A stretch of 64,000 nucleotides of DNA from Martensiomyces pterosporus (taxonomy: Eukaryota > Kickxellomycota > Kickxellomycetes > Kickxellales > Kickxellaceae): positions 124,001-188,000 of the forward strand of contig MU603940.1 in NCBI GenBank assembly GCA_025201845.1, in the 5' to 3' direction. This document shows positions 20,481-30,529 of the stretch, piece after piece (within the stretch, counting starts at the first letter, position 1; the number at the start of each line of letters is the position of its first letter). The notes beneath the pieces were generated by a model. The model was given only the letters and a program-made list of their open reading frames with translations. It made no database searches and was not told the origin of the DNA. A program made the position numbers and the translations under genes.

Positions 20481-23400
20481 ATGGGACAGGCTGCTTCGCA
20501 TGCGCTGGTGGCCGCCGCTGATTTGCAGCCGCCTCTGGCAATGGGCGTCAGCGGCCTCGAGGCAGAGCTGGGCGAGAGCCTGCAGCACGTAAAGATGCTC
20601 GGCAGCACGCGCTTCATGAAGACCATTCAGTGCAAGCACCCGAATGAAGGCCAAATGGTGCTCCATGTGTTCATGCGGCCAGTCAGCATGACCTTTGACC
20701 TCACACAGCAGATATCGACGCTACGCAAGCTCTACGAAAGGCTAGGCAGTGCCCAGCATATCCTTGCGCACACGCGGGTTTTCAGCGACGAGCGCGCGGT
20801 GTACATATTGCGCCAGTACCTTCACAACAACCTGTATGATAGGATAAGCACACGCCCGTTTCTGTCGCCGACCGAAAAGAGATGGGTTGCGTACCAGATT
20901 CTTGTGGCTTTGAGGGAGGCGCATAGCAGAGGCGTGTGTCACGGCGATATCAAGAGCGAGAATGTTGCGGTTACCAGCTGGGATCTGGTGTACTTGGCGG
21001 ATCTGGCGCCGTTCAAGCCCACGTATCTCCCGGCGGACGACCCGGCAGAGTTCAACTTTTACTTTGACACATCGTCTCGGCAGTGCTGCTGCATTGCGCC
21101 CGAGAGGTTTTACGACCCAGGGAACGACATTGCGCATGTTCTCGCCAGCACCAACACCACCAACGATTCGCTGGAGCTGCTGGTGCTCCAGCCATCTATG
21201 GATATTTTCTCGGCTGGGTGCGTCATTGCCGAGCTGTTCCTCGACGGGAACCCGCTGTTCAGCCTGTCTCGGCTGCTGCAGTACCGCAAGGGCAGTGTTG
21301 ACGCCGAGTCCCTCGTTAGCGGAATCGCGGATAAGGAAATCGCCGAGCTGGTCCTGCATATGACACAGCTTGACCCCGACATGCGGCTTTCTGCAGCAGA
21401 GTACCTCGACAGATGGAGGCCAGTGTTCCCAAAGGCGCCGCTTGCTGCGTACATGGATCGGGACGACGCCGACACACGGATGCAGGCGCTGTACAACGAG
21501 ATTGGCGATATAGCGGACGATACATGTGAAATCATTGCCAGCGTTACATGTGCCAGCGTGCGAAACTGCAGGCTGCCCAGCTCGCGGTGTCTGGGGATAA
21601 AGATCCTCTTGCAGTGCAGCCGCGGGCCCATGAAAGGCGATCCGGATCTCATACTCCCGTACCTGGTGACGCTGGCGCTTGACCCATCGCCACAGGTGCG
21701 AGCCCAGGCTATTACTGCGCTGCGCGACTTGCTCTTGGATCTCGACAAGCTGACGCCCATCAACTCCAATCTGTTTGATGGGTACCTGGCTCCGCAGCTT
21801 TTGTACTTCTCCAACGACCAGAGCGTCGAGGTGCGCTGCATCCTGGCCTCGGTCATCGCCGACATAGCCGACGCTTCGTTCTACCTGATGGGCGGGAATG
21901 GGGGCGAAGGTGGGCATGACGCAGTGCAGGCTGGCGGAGGGCCATCGCAGAGAGCTGATTTTGTCAGTAGCCAGCTGCGCACTGTCGTTAGCAAGCTCTC
22001 CTTTGACGAGGCAGAGGTGAAGCACGTCCTCCTGTGCTCGTTCCCGCAGCTATACGAGCGGGGCATCCAGAGCCTCTCGCACATTATCACGTACCTTAAC
22101 GACCGCGACTGCTGGTTCCTTCGCGCGGCGTTTTTCGACGTGGTCTTTGCTGCCTCGGGACAGATCAGCCAGCATGCGTCGCGCGAGTACATAGTGCCAT
22201 TGATCAATCTGGGCGACCAGGAGGTGTTTGTCGTTATTAGCGCTCTGCGCGCCTTGGTCAAGCTTGTTCCGCAGATGTCGCCTGCTATGCTTTGGGATAA
22301 GCTGGTCGAGGTGCAGACGTATTGTGACGTGCTGCCGCTGCGTGCTGGTGCGCGCGAGTTTACTGAGTTTGCGATCAAGAGCGCCAAGCTGCCAATGGCA
22401 GGGGATGTTGCGCGCCAAGCACTCGAAATCACAAAGGCAACGGCCACGCCTGCGTCGCGTGGTGCTCGACCCAGCAGCAACGTCCCAAGGGACGACGGGT
22501 TTGATAGACTGATACAGCTGCGCGGAATCGGTGCTGCGCTGCGGACAATCTTTCTGTCCCCCGTGAGCGACCCGTGGAAGGTCTTGGGGAAGGGAAGGGT
22601 CCGCGCACCAAAGAGCACTCGCGGCGGCGAAGGCAGCGATGGCTCTGCTGCGGCTGGGAACAGAGGCGATGGCAGGGCGAAGAAGGACGGTAGCAGCAGC
22701 ACTACTGACGCCTTTATGCAGAAAATGTCGCTCGGGCTCGACTTCCCGGCGATTCCAAAGCGGCAGCGGTTCGAGAACTGGCGGCCACACGGCACGCTTG
22801 TTGCTGAGATAGCTGAGCACAACGATGCTGTGGGCTGCCTCGCTGCGACAAATGGCTCCCTGTTTGTGTCGGGCAGCGACGATGGCACAGTGAGGCTGTT
22901 TGACGGAGCAGCATTCCGCAAAAACGCAGTGTGCCGGTCGGCAGCGACGTTTTTCCAGGGCGGCAGGATCAAGGATCTGGCATTCCATCCGGTGCTCAGC
23001 TGTATCGCCTCTTGCTCGGATAACGGCAGCATCTATGTACACCGCGCAAAGTCCCACTCCTTCGCGACGCTCGCATCCACAACACTCCCCAAAGGCGAGT
23101 ACGCGGTGGGGCTCGGTTTTGCCAAGAGCACCACAGGCGTGTCGCTGGTGGCTGCAACCTCCAAATCGCGGGTTCTGTTCTTCAATGTGGCTGACTTGCA
23201 GCAGCAGGACGCCGTCGAATTGCGCCCAGCGTACGGGAGACTGACGGCGCTCACGACTGATGGAGCTACGCTGGCAGTTGTTGGCACATCGGAAGGAGTG
23301 CTGGTTCTCATCGACTTGAGGTTCCGCATTGAGCTCAAGACGTTTGCACACTTCCTCAGCCACCGCATCACCTGCTTGTCCATGTACAAGGCAGAGAGCG

Positions 23401-23879
23401 TGCTCGTGGGCACTGCTGCTGGTGACGTGTGCGTGCTGAGTCTGCGGACAGGCAAGTGGCCTGTTTGCGTGTGTGCCAGGAGCCTGCAGGAGCTGAAGGG
23501 CAACGAGATCAACCGCCGCCTGTGTGTCAACAGTGTCAAGCACGTGCCGCAGATGACGTACTTTGTGTCGGGAGGCAACGACGCCATGCTTCGGTACTGG
23601 GATCTGGAGCGGCTCGAGCGGTCGTATGTGGTCAACGCCGCCGAAGCAGCTCCGCCATACTCGTCGTACAGGCTCAACGACACCGTGTATTACTGCGAGA
23701 ACGCGCCGCCGCTCTTGTCCCGCTCATCGTCGGCGTCAGGCAGGCAGATGAAGCCGGGCGATAGCAGCTTGGTTGGCGGCCGCAGTGCGGGTCCAGTGAC
23801 CTCTCTGGCCTTGCTTGGGTCTCCTGCGGCGATGCTCGTGTCGGGCCTGCAGAATGGATCGATACGTGTACTGATCTGA
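20481..23879 (+). CDS. VPS15: VPS15 regulatory subunit of class III PI3-kinase
   Basis: 1,132 residues: an N-terminal protein-kinase domain, HEAT-like repeats (about 330-660) and a C-terminal WD40 propeller (about 760-1132), the Vps15/PIK3R4 order. It anchors and regulates Vps34 in autophagy and endosomal sorting. The start at 20481 gives MGQAAS, an N-myristoylation sequence, which decides this ATG over the upstream open frame. The catalytic loop reads HGDIKSENVAVTSW as in the family. The following metal-binding motif is DLA (YLADLA) where most kinases have DFG, and the glycine-rich loop is not evident. Both fit the weak or absent kinase activity known for Vps15. A Ser/Gly-rich linker separates HEAT and WD40 parts. 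Confidence 0.95.
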   Translation: MGQAASHALVAAADLQPPLAMGVSGLEAELGESLQHVKMLGSTRFMKTIQCKHPNEGQMVLHVFMRPVSMTFDLTQQISTLRKLYERLGSAQHILAHTRVFSDERAVYILRQYLHNNLYDRISTRPFLSPTEKRWVAYQILVALREAHSRGVCHGDIKSENVAVTSWDLVYLADLAPFKPTYLPADDPAEFNFYFDTSSRQCCCIAPERFYDPGNDIAHVLASTNTTNDSLELLVLQPSMDIFSAGCVIAELFLDGNPLFSLSRLLQYRKGSVDAESLVSGIADKEIAELVLHMTQLDPDMRLSAAEYLDRWRPVFPKAPLAAYMDRDDADTRMQALYNEIGDIADDTCEIIASVTCASVRNCRLPSSRCLGIKILLQCSRGPMKGDPDLILPYLVTLALDPSPQVRAQAITALRDLLLDLDKLTPINSNLFDGYLAPQLLYFSNDQSVEVRCILASVIADIADASFYLMGGNGGEGGHDAVQAGGGPSQRADFVSSQLRTVVSKLSFDEAEVKHVLLCSFPQLYERGIQSLSHIITYLNDRDCWFLRAAFFDVVFAASGQISQHASREYIVPLINLGDQEVFVVISALRALVKLVPQMSPAMLWDKLVEVQTYCDVLPLRAGAREFTEFAIKSAKLPMAGDVARQALEITKATATPASRGARPSSNVPRDDGFDRLIQLRGIGAALRTIFLSPVSDPWKVLGKGRVRAPKSTRGGEGSDGSAAAGNRGDGRAKKDGSSSTTDAFMQKMSLGLDFPAIPKRQRFENWRPHGTLVAEIAEHNDAVGCLAATNGSLFVSGSDDGTVRLFDGAAFRKNAVCRSAATFFQGGRIKDLAFHPVLSCIASCSDNGSIYVHRAKSHSFATLASTTLPKGEYAVGLGFAKSTTGVSLVAATSKSRVLFFNVADLQQQDAVELRPAYGRLTALTTDGATLAVVGTSEGVLVLIDLRFRIELKTFAHFLSHRITCLSMYKAESVLVGTAAGDVCVLSLRTGKWPVCVCARSLQELKGNEINRRLCVNSVKHVPQMTYFVSGGNDAMLRYWDLERLERSYVVNAAEAAPPYSSYRLNDTVYYCENAPPLLSRSSSASGRQMKPGDSSLVGGRSAGPVTSLALLGSPAAMLVSGLQNGSIRVLI

Positions 23880-24073
23880 CCCACCACATCCTCTTCCTTT
23901 TTGCCACTTCAATGAGCATATAATGCAAATGGTGCCGCTTGCAGCCACGAACAACAGCTGGAGCGAACGAAAGACCACTAGTGCGACTCTATTGAGCAAG
24001 AAAAGAAACAGAGCAGAGAGGAGACACCAAGTCCAAAGAAAGCGGCTTACAAGAAATACGAGACAACTGGGAT

Positions 24074-27000
24074 CTATGCATAGCGGTTTGTGCTGTGGTG
24101 GTGAAGACGTGTGTCGTCGCGTAAGCTGTCGACAGAGCTGTCGAACATGGGCGCGGAAGCCACGTTGACGCTCGAGTGGTTCTGGTGCTGGAATCTGAAT
24201 GACGGGGGCTTCAGTGGCTCCTGGTCCGAGATGCGGTACGAGCCTCTGGACGTCTGCGACGCAGCCTCTTCCTGTGCTGCCCGCTGCGAGTTTTGCGACC
24301 GGCGGTTGCCTCGATCCGAAAACGCACTCAGCACCTTGTCCCTCTGTCTGCTCGCCCACGCACGAGCGCGCGCTGCTGTGTGACGGCCGCCAATCTCGGT
24401 GGAGCTTGTCTTGCTCGACCGCACCGACGCGCTCGTGTGAGATTCGCGTTTGAGCATGGTCGATGCTGGTGGCAGGCTGTTGTCAAGGTGTGTGGTTGGC
24501 AGGTTGTCGATTTGCTTCAGGTAGCGAGCAGGAGGCGGTGGGAAAGGCGACATTTCGGAGGCTGCCGAGCGAGGCTGCTGCTGCTCTGTTTGCTGTGGCT
24601 GTGGCTGTGGCTGTGGCTGTGGTTGTGGCTGTGGCTGTGGAGTTGACGGGACAGAGCTGCTCTCCTCATCAACTAGCGGGAAGCACGGAATAACCGGGCT
24701 AGCATCCTGCTCCACCTTGCCGTACACATAGTTCGGGCTAGGTGTGGCCGAGACACTTGCTGGGCTGTAGGGAGACCGCATGGCTTCATGCAACCACGAG
24801 CGGCGGATCAGTCGTTCGGGCTCTGGCAGCTCCGTGTGCACCGTCATCGGCCCGCTGGGCTGTGCACCCGGACCACCAGGGAACGTCGATGAGGAAAACA
24901 GCTGTGCGCGTGGATCAATGCCGTTGCTGCCAGCAGCGCTAGAGTACCCATTGGTGCTGTTGTTCTGGCGGTAGCCGTAGTTGGCGCCTGGGCGGCTCGA
25001 CTGCCAGCTTGGCGGGATGATCGGGTAGTTGACTGACATTGCCGGCGAGTGAGCAGCAGGCGAATGCTGCTGCTGCTGCTGCTGGTTATCGACCGGCGGA
25101 ATCCGCATGGTGCCAGCATGCGGGTTCTTTTTGAGCTTTCTGGCATCTACCTCGCCGTATCTGCCATCCGTGACGACGCTAAACTCGTTGATGATGGCAA
25201 ACAGGTCCTCGCCAATAGTCAGCGAATCTCGCTTGTCGTAGTCCAGAGGCTGCATCATAGGGTCGTCGTAGCCATTGGCTGGCCTTGGTGGCGGAGCATA
25301 CACTGGCGAGTACGAGGTGGTCGTGCCGCTGTATATGCTCTCGTTGCTTCGGAGATGCTGCTTAGGAAGCACTGCCTCAGCATTGCGTTCAGCCATGCCG
25401 GCCGCAAGGAGGCTGGCGCGAGCCTCTGCTGTCCGCTGGCGTGCAGCCTCGTTGGGCTGGCTGCTCCGGCGCTTATCAGCGAGCGACGTGGCTACAGTGG
25501 TGCCGCCACTCAAGGTGGTCGGGCTGACTGCAGTGGCGGTGGTGGACGAGGAGGTGTGAGCTGCCGAGCGGGAGCTCAGTCTTGCAGAGGCCTCACTGAT
25601 GGCCCCAGATTCGTCTCTGGGTCTCCTACCGCGTGCCGCTGACTCAGCCATCGCGGATTCGATCTCTGCCTCAATGCCTGCAATCTGGCTATCCAAGCCT
25701 GTCTCTTTGCGGTCAACGCTGGCTGTGCTGCTGTTATTGCTCGTGGCTGTGCTGCTGTTATTGCTCGTGGCTGTGCCGCCAGTCCGCTGGCTATCAATGG
25801 CCACTGCTCTGGCCGCCTGTAGTTCAGCAGCAGCCTGTGCCTTGGCGCGCGCAGCCTGCGTTGCAGCTCGGATTCTCCCTGCCTCGGCTTCCTTGCGAGC
25901 CTGCTCAACCCGCGCACGCTCGGCCTCAGCCTCGCGCCTGGCTCTCTCGGCTCCCTCTCTCGCCATTTGCTCCTCAACCTCCCTTGCGCGCTGGGCAAGC
26001 CTGCGGAAACGAGCCTTGGCCAAATAAGCACGAGCAAAGGACTGGATGAAGATGGCGCTCTCGCGCTCCAGCAGCTTCTGCCTCTCATCGCAAAATGCAA
26101 TCCAGTACCGCTCGATAGTGCGCACCGCGTGTCTGCGGTGGAACTCCTCAACCTTGAGCTCAAACAGGTGGTCGCGGTACCACCGCTGGATCTTCACCAC
26201 CGCGTCAACCATGACCTGGTAGCTGCGGCGGACCAGATGGCCACGGCAGAACTTCTGGATGATGACGGCGGAGTTCTCAAACAAGTACGACCGCTTCTTC
26301 TCCATGATCGCCCACTGCCCCGCGCGGAAGAACACCTTTGTAAGCCCGATCTGGTACTGGTCCCTGTCAGGCAGGCATGCTTCAAGGATTTGCTGGCACA
26401 GGGCATGCTCCTCCTCGCTCGGCTTCTCGGAGCTCGCACTGCTGCTGTTCAAAGAGGGCTGCAGCGCAAGGCTCTGGCTGTAGCCTCCGGCCGGCGAATC
26501 GCTGTTGCTGAGCAGCACCGCATACCGCTCGTTGAATGTGCGGATGGGCACACGAGACGGGTACCCTGCCTTGCTAATGCGGATGGTCTCGATGACGCCG
26601 CAGGAGCGCAGCTGGGAGAGCACCATCTTTGGCTGGAACTCCCACGCGGCCTTGGCCTCGTTGGGCTTGATGCAGCGAATGTAGTGCATCTCGGTCTCCG
26701 ACAGCGTGGACATGAGTCCCGTCAACGAGCGCTTGAACACTCCCGCCAGCGTGGGTGCCTGTCTGCGCTGGAACCCGCCACGTGCCTGCGGGCCGCGAGA
26801 GGGCGATTTCGCGCCAAGCGCCGGGCTACCAGACCGAACGACCGGCGAGCTCCGGCCAGAGCCCATGCCGGCCAACACGGGGGCCGATGCAGAGATGTGC
26901 GGGCTGCCGGCTTCGCGCGTGTGCGACGTGGCCAGGTTGGAGACAAAGGCAAAGGAGCTGGAGCACAGGAGGTCGAGGACCTCGTCGGGCACCGTGTCCT

Positions 27001-29086
27001 TGTTCTTCTCCAGGAACCCGTCGCCCTCGTACGTGACGTCGTGCGCATAGTGCTTGATTGTAAACGCCGTGTTCGAAAACCGGGGCTTGCGGAAGTAAGA
27101 CGCAGAGACGGCCATCGTCTCTGCCGAGCCATTCCTCGGCTGTAGGCCGCTGCTACTCGTGGCATCAAACTGCCTGTACAGCTTCTCTGTGAACGTGCGA
27201 TCCGACCCCTGCTCCAGCCGGCTCTCCTCGTCGAGCAAAGATAGGATGCCGATGGGCTTTCCTTCAATAAGGTCGATGCAGGGCTGGTTATCCTGGAACC
27301 CGATGAACGTCCAGTTGGTGAGCTCCTCCTTGCGATACTCCTCCTGCTCGAGCTTAAACACGTGGTGGTTAAACCCTTGCTGCAGCTTCTCATTCGCATA
27401 GTTGATGCAGAACTGCTCAAACGAGTTATGCTCAAAGTGCTCAAATCCATAGATGTCCAGCACGCCAACAAACGATGTAGCCTGCTCGTCAACCTCTGTT
27501 GGCAAGAGCGAGGCGTTGATGGGCCCCAGAATCCAGTCGAAGAGCCTTGAGTAGATGAATTTGGCAATGGAGTCGCGGATCACCAGCGCCTGCGTCTTGT
27601 TGACCTTGGCCAATATGTGGTCGTGGCGAGTGACGATTTGCCGCTTGGTCAGCCACTGCCGCAGTTTAGCCTCCTCGACACCTAGGAGCCTGGCAGCAAT
27701 GGCAAACTGAGCCTCGGATGCCGTGTCAATGTAGGAGCCCACCGTCTCTGATCCAGAAAAAGTGACGTTGCCCAGGTGCAGGATCCCCGAGAGCGTGCGC
27801 CAGATATCGCGCCGCTGGCTGCTGTCAATGCCAACCATCTCAAGGGACGCGTCGGTAACAGCAAAGTCCTCCGCATCATCGACGCCCGGAATAGTCCCGC
27901 TGCCCTCGCCTCCCTGGCTAGTATAATGGAATGCTTCCCACGACCCGTACTCGTTGCCGAGGTGGAGCTCTGCCCGCAGAGCGTCGTCGGCACCCGCCAA
28001 TAGCTGGTAGAAAATGTGGTAGTTGCGCTCTGTCGGAGGCTGGTATGCGACACGCGAGCGCTCGAGGAGGAAAGTGCGTATGCGGCCGCCAACGATCTTC
28101 TGCTTCTTCATCTCGAACTTGATGTCGAGGAACTTGCCGAACCGCGAGGAGTTGTCGTTTCTCGTGGTCTTGGCATTGCCAAATGACTCAAACACCGGGT
28201 TGGTGGCCAAGATCTGGCTCTCGACCGTTGACATTTGCTCGCTGTTGGTGTCGGCATGATGCGCCTGGGCAAAGTACCGCATGATGTACTTGGCGCTCGT
28301 CGTCTTGCCCGACCCCGACTCGCCATAGACAATAATTGTCTGGTTGCGCTTGTCGTTGACCATCCCCTGGTACGCATCCTCAGCAATGGCAAACAAGTGC
28401 GGGTCGTCGTGCCCGCCGTGCCCCTTGGCGTAATGCGCCATGCACTCAGGCGTATAAAGCGGCACCGTATGGAAGGGGTTCATGGCCACCAGCACGACAC
28501 CCGAGTACGTGTAAATCTGCTTCTGCTCGTACCTGCGTCTGAGATTGTACAGGACTGCGGGCTCGTGCAGGTAGCTCAGCGTGGTCAGATCGGGCGTGCA
28601 ATCAAGGATAGGCGGGTTGCACAATGGGGGCAGAATCTCCGCATCAGCACCGGGCTCCACCAGCTCAGCAAACGACACATCAAACACATAGCTATTGTCC
28701 ACTCTCTGCATCGAGCTGATCCTGCCACCAGTTAGCCGCGAGCCTCTGGCGACAATGCGCTTGAGCTCGTCTGAAGTTGGTGCTCTTACAGACACCCTCC
28801 GGCTCAGTGCACTGTTGCTGCCACTGATGCTGCCAGTTTGCGAGTCGTGGATTCCTAGAGTGGACGATGTCTGCGCGACAAGCTTTGCTGTTGTTGAAGC
28901 CATGGAGTCGTCGCGCAGAAAGACCAGCCGGCAGATGCCTAGCGTGCTATCGTCGGTGCGCTGCACCAGAGTCCCCTTTATCCACGCATCGTCAGTATCC
29001 TCGAACCACGCCTTGGCGCCTCTCGTGAAGGCCTCCAGGATCTTGCACGCCTGCGATATCGTTTCTGGGTCAGCAATGCTCAGCAT
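24074..29086 (-). CDS. Class-V-like myosin with a disordered tail lacking a DIL domain
   Basis: A single-exon gene of 1,670 residues. The N-terminal SH3-like part (AWFEDTDDAWIKGTLV) and motor domain follow class V myosins: P-loop GESGSGKT (about 255), switch I region NDNSSRFGKF, switch II DIYGFEHFEHNSFEQ, and the actin-binding helix HYIRCIKPNE. Loop 2 is enlarged by about 65 Ser/Pro/Gly-rich residues. About four IQ motifs (about 935-1035) would bind calmodulin or light chains, then a single-alpha-helix-like R/E/A-rich stretch (to about 1105). The remaining 560 residues are low-complexity (Ser, Thr, Gln, Pro), with a QP repeat and no recognisable dilute (DIL) cargo domain, MyTH4, FERM or chitin synthase part. 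The motor is certain; the cargo is unknown. A class V origin with tail replacement is inference. Confidence 0.92.
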   Translation of the reverse strand: MLSIADPETISQACKILEAFTRGAKAWFEDTDDAWIKGTLVQRTDDSTLGICRLVFLRDDSMASTTAKLVAQTSSTLGIHDSQTGSISGSNSALSRRVSVRAPTSDELKRIVARGSRLTGGRISSMQRVDNSYVFDVSFAELVEPGADAEILPPLCNPPILDCTPDLTTLSYLHEPAVLYNLRRRYEQKQIYTYSGVVLVAMNPFHTVPLYTPECMAHYAKGHGGHDDPHLFAIAEDAYQGMVNDKRNQTIIVYGESGSGKTTSAKYIMRYFAQAHHADTNSEQMSTVESQILATNPVFESFGNAKTTRNDNSSRFGKFLDIKFEMKKQKIVGGRIRTFLLERSRVAYQPPTERNYHIFYQLLAGADDALRAELHLGNEYGSWEAFHYTSQGGEGSGTIPGVDDAEDFAVTDASLEMVGIDSSQRRDIWRTLSGILHLGNVTFSGSETVGSYIDTASEAQFAIAARLLGVEEAKLRQWLTKRQIVTRHDHILAKVNKTQALVIRDSIAKFIYSRLFDWILGPINASLLPTEVDEQATSFVGVLDIYGFEHFEHNSFEQFCINYANEKLQQGFNHHVFKLEQEEYRKEELTNWTFIGFQDNQPCIDLIEGKPIGILSLLDEESRLEQGSDRTFTEKLYRQFDATSSSGLQPRNGSAETMAVSASYFRKPRFSNTAFTIKHYAHDVTYEGDGFLEKNKDTVPDEVLDLLCSSSFAFVSNLATSHTREAGSPHISASAPVLAGMGSGRSSPVVRSGSPALGAKSPSRGPQARGGFQRRQAPTLAGVFKRSLTGLMSTLSETEMHYIRCIKPNEAKAAWEFQPKMVLSQLRSCGVIETIRISKAGYPSRVPIRTFNERYAVLLSNSDSPAGGYSQSLALQPSLNSSSASSEKPSEEEHALCQQILEACLPDRDQYQIGLTKVFFRAGQWAIMEKKRSYLFENSAVIIQKFCRGHLVRRSYQVMVDAVVKIQRWYRDHLFELKVEEFHRRHAVRTIERYWIAFCDERQKLLERESAIFIQSFARAYLAKARFRRLAQRAREVEEQMAREGAERARREAEAERARVEQARKEAEAGRIRAATQAARAKAQAAAELQAARAVAIDSQRTGGTATSNNSSTATSNNSSTASVDRKETGLDSQIAGIEAEIESAMAESAARGRRPRDESGAISEASARLSSRSAAHTSSSTTATAVSPTTLSGGTTVATSLADKRRSSQPNEAARQRTAEARASLLAAGMAERNAEAVLPKQHLRSNESIYSGTTTSYSPVYAPPPRPANGYDDPMMQPLDYDKRDSLTIGEDLFAIINEFSVVTDGRYGEVDARKLKKNPHAGTMRIPPVDNQQQQQQHSPAAHSPAMSVNYPIIPPSWQSSRPGANYGYRQNNSTNGYSSAAGSNGIDPRAQLFSSSTFPGGPGAQPSGPMTVHTELPEPERLIRRSWLHEAMRSPYSPASVSATPSPNYVYGKVEQDASPVIPCFPLVDEESSSVPSTPQPQPQPQPQPQPQPQQTEQQQPRSAASEMSPFPPPPARYLKQIDNLPTTHLDNSLPPASTMLKRESHTSASVRSSKTSSTEIGGRHTAARARAWASRQRDKVLSAFSDRGNRRSQNSQRAAQEEAASQTSRGSYRISDQEPLKPPSFRFQHQNHSSVNVASAPMFDSSVDSLRDDTRLHHHSTNRYA

Positions 29087-30529
29087 GAGAAACGCGCAAT
29101 GGATATGTGTGTATGTCTGCCGTGCTTGCTGCTGCTGCTGCTGCTGCTATTTCCCCCTCGCTGTCTCGTCCTGGATATCCAACTGCTGCTTTGCGTGCGT
29201 CTGGGGACACCTCCGGGCGTTTATGCTTTGTTTACTTTATAGATGGGGCAGCCAATGTAATCTGGAGTGTAGAGAAGTAGGCCCTTTTTCGAGTGCCACG
29301 CAAATTGCCTTCTCTGCTTTTCAAGCCGTGGAATGGCCAGCCTATATATACGACAGGGCGGCGGGTGCTCGAGTGCCAATGCAAAAGGCGGAAATAGGAA
29401 GTGTAGAAATAGGATAAAGCGGTAGACCACTAGGAGGGAGAAGAGGGCCTTGGTGCGATAGGGCTGGATGGAGTGTGAGAAGGCAAGCAGGAGGAGCAGC
29501 CAAAAACGAGTTTTATGTTGCTTGTTCCGAAGGCTCCAAGCTGGTTGGCCTCCCCAACTCCTCGGGCGCCCACGCTATTGACGCTGGCTGCTTTTGACAC
29601 CTGGCGGCACCAGCAACAAGCACGAACGGACAGCGGGAAATGGCGGGACGTCGCTTTGCATTGCGATGGCGAGCTGCGAGAGGACAAGGAGCAGCTACAA
29701 TTGCCACTAACAAAGGCATGAGCTCAATGAGCGGCTACCCAGCGGAGCCTTGGCTTCTAGGTCGTGCCGATCGCCAGAGTTTTCAGCAGAGCCAACAGCC
29801 CAGCCAGGCTCTTTCAGCGCATTTTGTGGCAGCAGCCAAGCATAAACAATGCCAGCCGCAGTTCAGCACGACAGCAGGCAATATGGATCCCGCTCGCACT
29901 CTCTGACGTCCCGAGTGACCGTGAGGTACAAGTTTTTAGAAACAAGCACTAAATACTAAATGCTATTGAGAAAGGAAAGAAAGCGGAATGGAGCAGGCTA
30001 AAGCAGAGCAGCAGGCTGGGATGGAGGCGCGCATTGTCTGAGAGGCATTGCGACTTTGGAGCGGCGAGGAGCAGAAGGAATGGGGGTCGTTTGTGAAATT
30101 ATAGTAGGATATAAGGTGTGTAAATTGCTATTAAAGATGGAGAACAAAACAAACAAAAAAAGACAAGACAGTAGGTAGTAGAGGAAGGGGGATAAGAGGG
30201 AAGGGGAAGGAAGGGGAGGGGAGGGGAGAGTAGGGGGTGTTGGAGGTGCGATATGTGTCAGGCAGGGGTTTAGAAGGTGGAATTAAGAGGGAGTGTCTAG
30301 AGTCAATGCTGTGATTGACGGCAGACAGTATGTGTGTGGGCAGTGTTTGTGGAGGAGCTTGAGACGCTTCTGGGCAACATAATCTACTCCTTCATTTTTA
30401 CTCTCTTCATATAACATCGGCATCAGCAACAGCAACAGCAGCAGCAGCAGCAGCAGCGGCAAACCCTGACAAGTGGGGCGGGCGAAAGAACAAAGAGCAA
30501 GAGCAAAAGGCGGGCATTCGGGTGCGAAT
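29087..30529. other. Intergenic region: myosin promoter, microsatellites, purine-rich tract
   Basis: About 1.4 kb upstream of the myosin and downstream of the Ras gene. It holds a (GCT)n run in the presumed myosin leader (about 29127-29148), a TATATATA run (about 29343-29350), an extended purine-rich tract with several G runs (30181-30237) and a CAA/CAG repeat (30423-30459). No gene is recognised. Confidence 0.55.

Noticed and set aside
21881..23543. Long minus-strand ORFs of 383 and 497 codons
   Set aside because: Antisense to VPS15; no recognisable motifs.
24592..24642. Possible coding minisatellite of foreign origin (QP repeat) in the myosin tail
   Set aside because: It is a simple (GGCTGT)n microsatellite expansion in frame; no sign of transfer.
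25967..27145. 392-codon plus-strand ORF
   Set aside because: Antisense to the myosin motor and IQ region.
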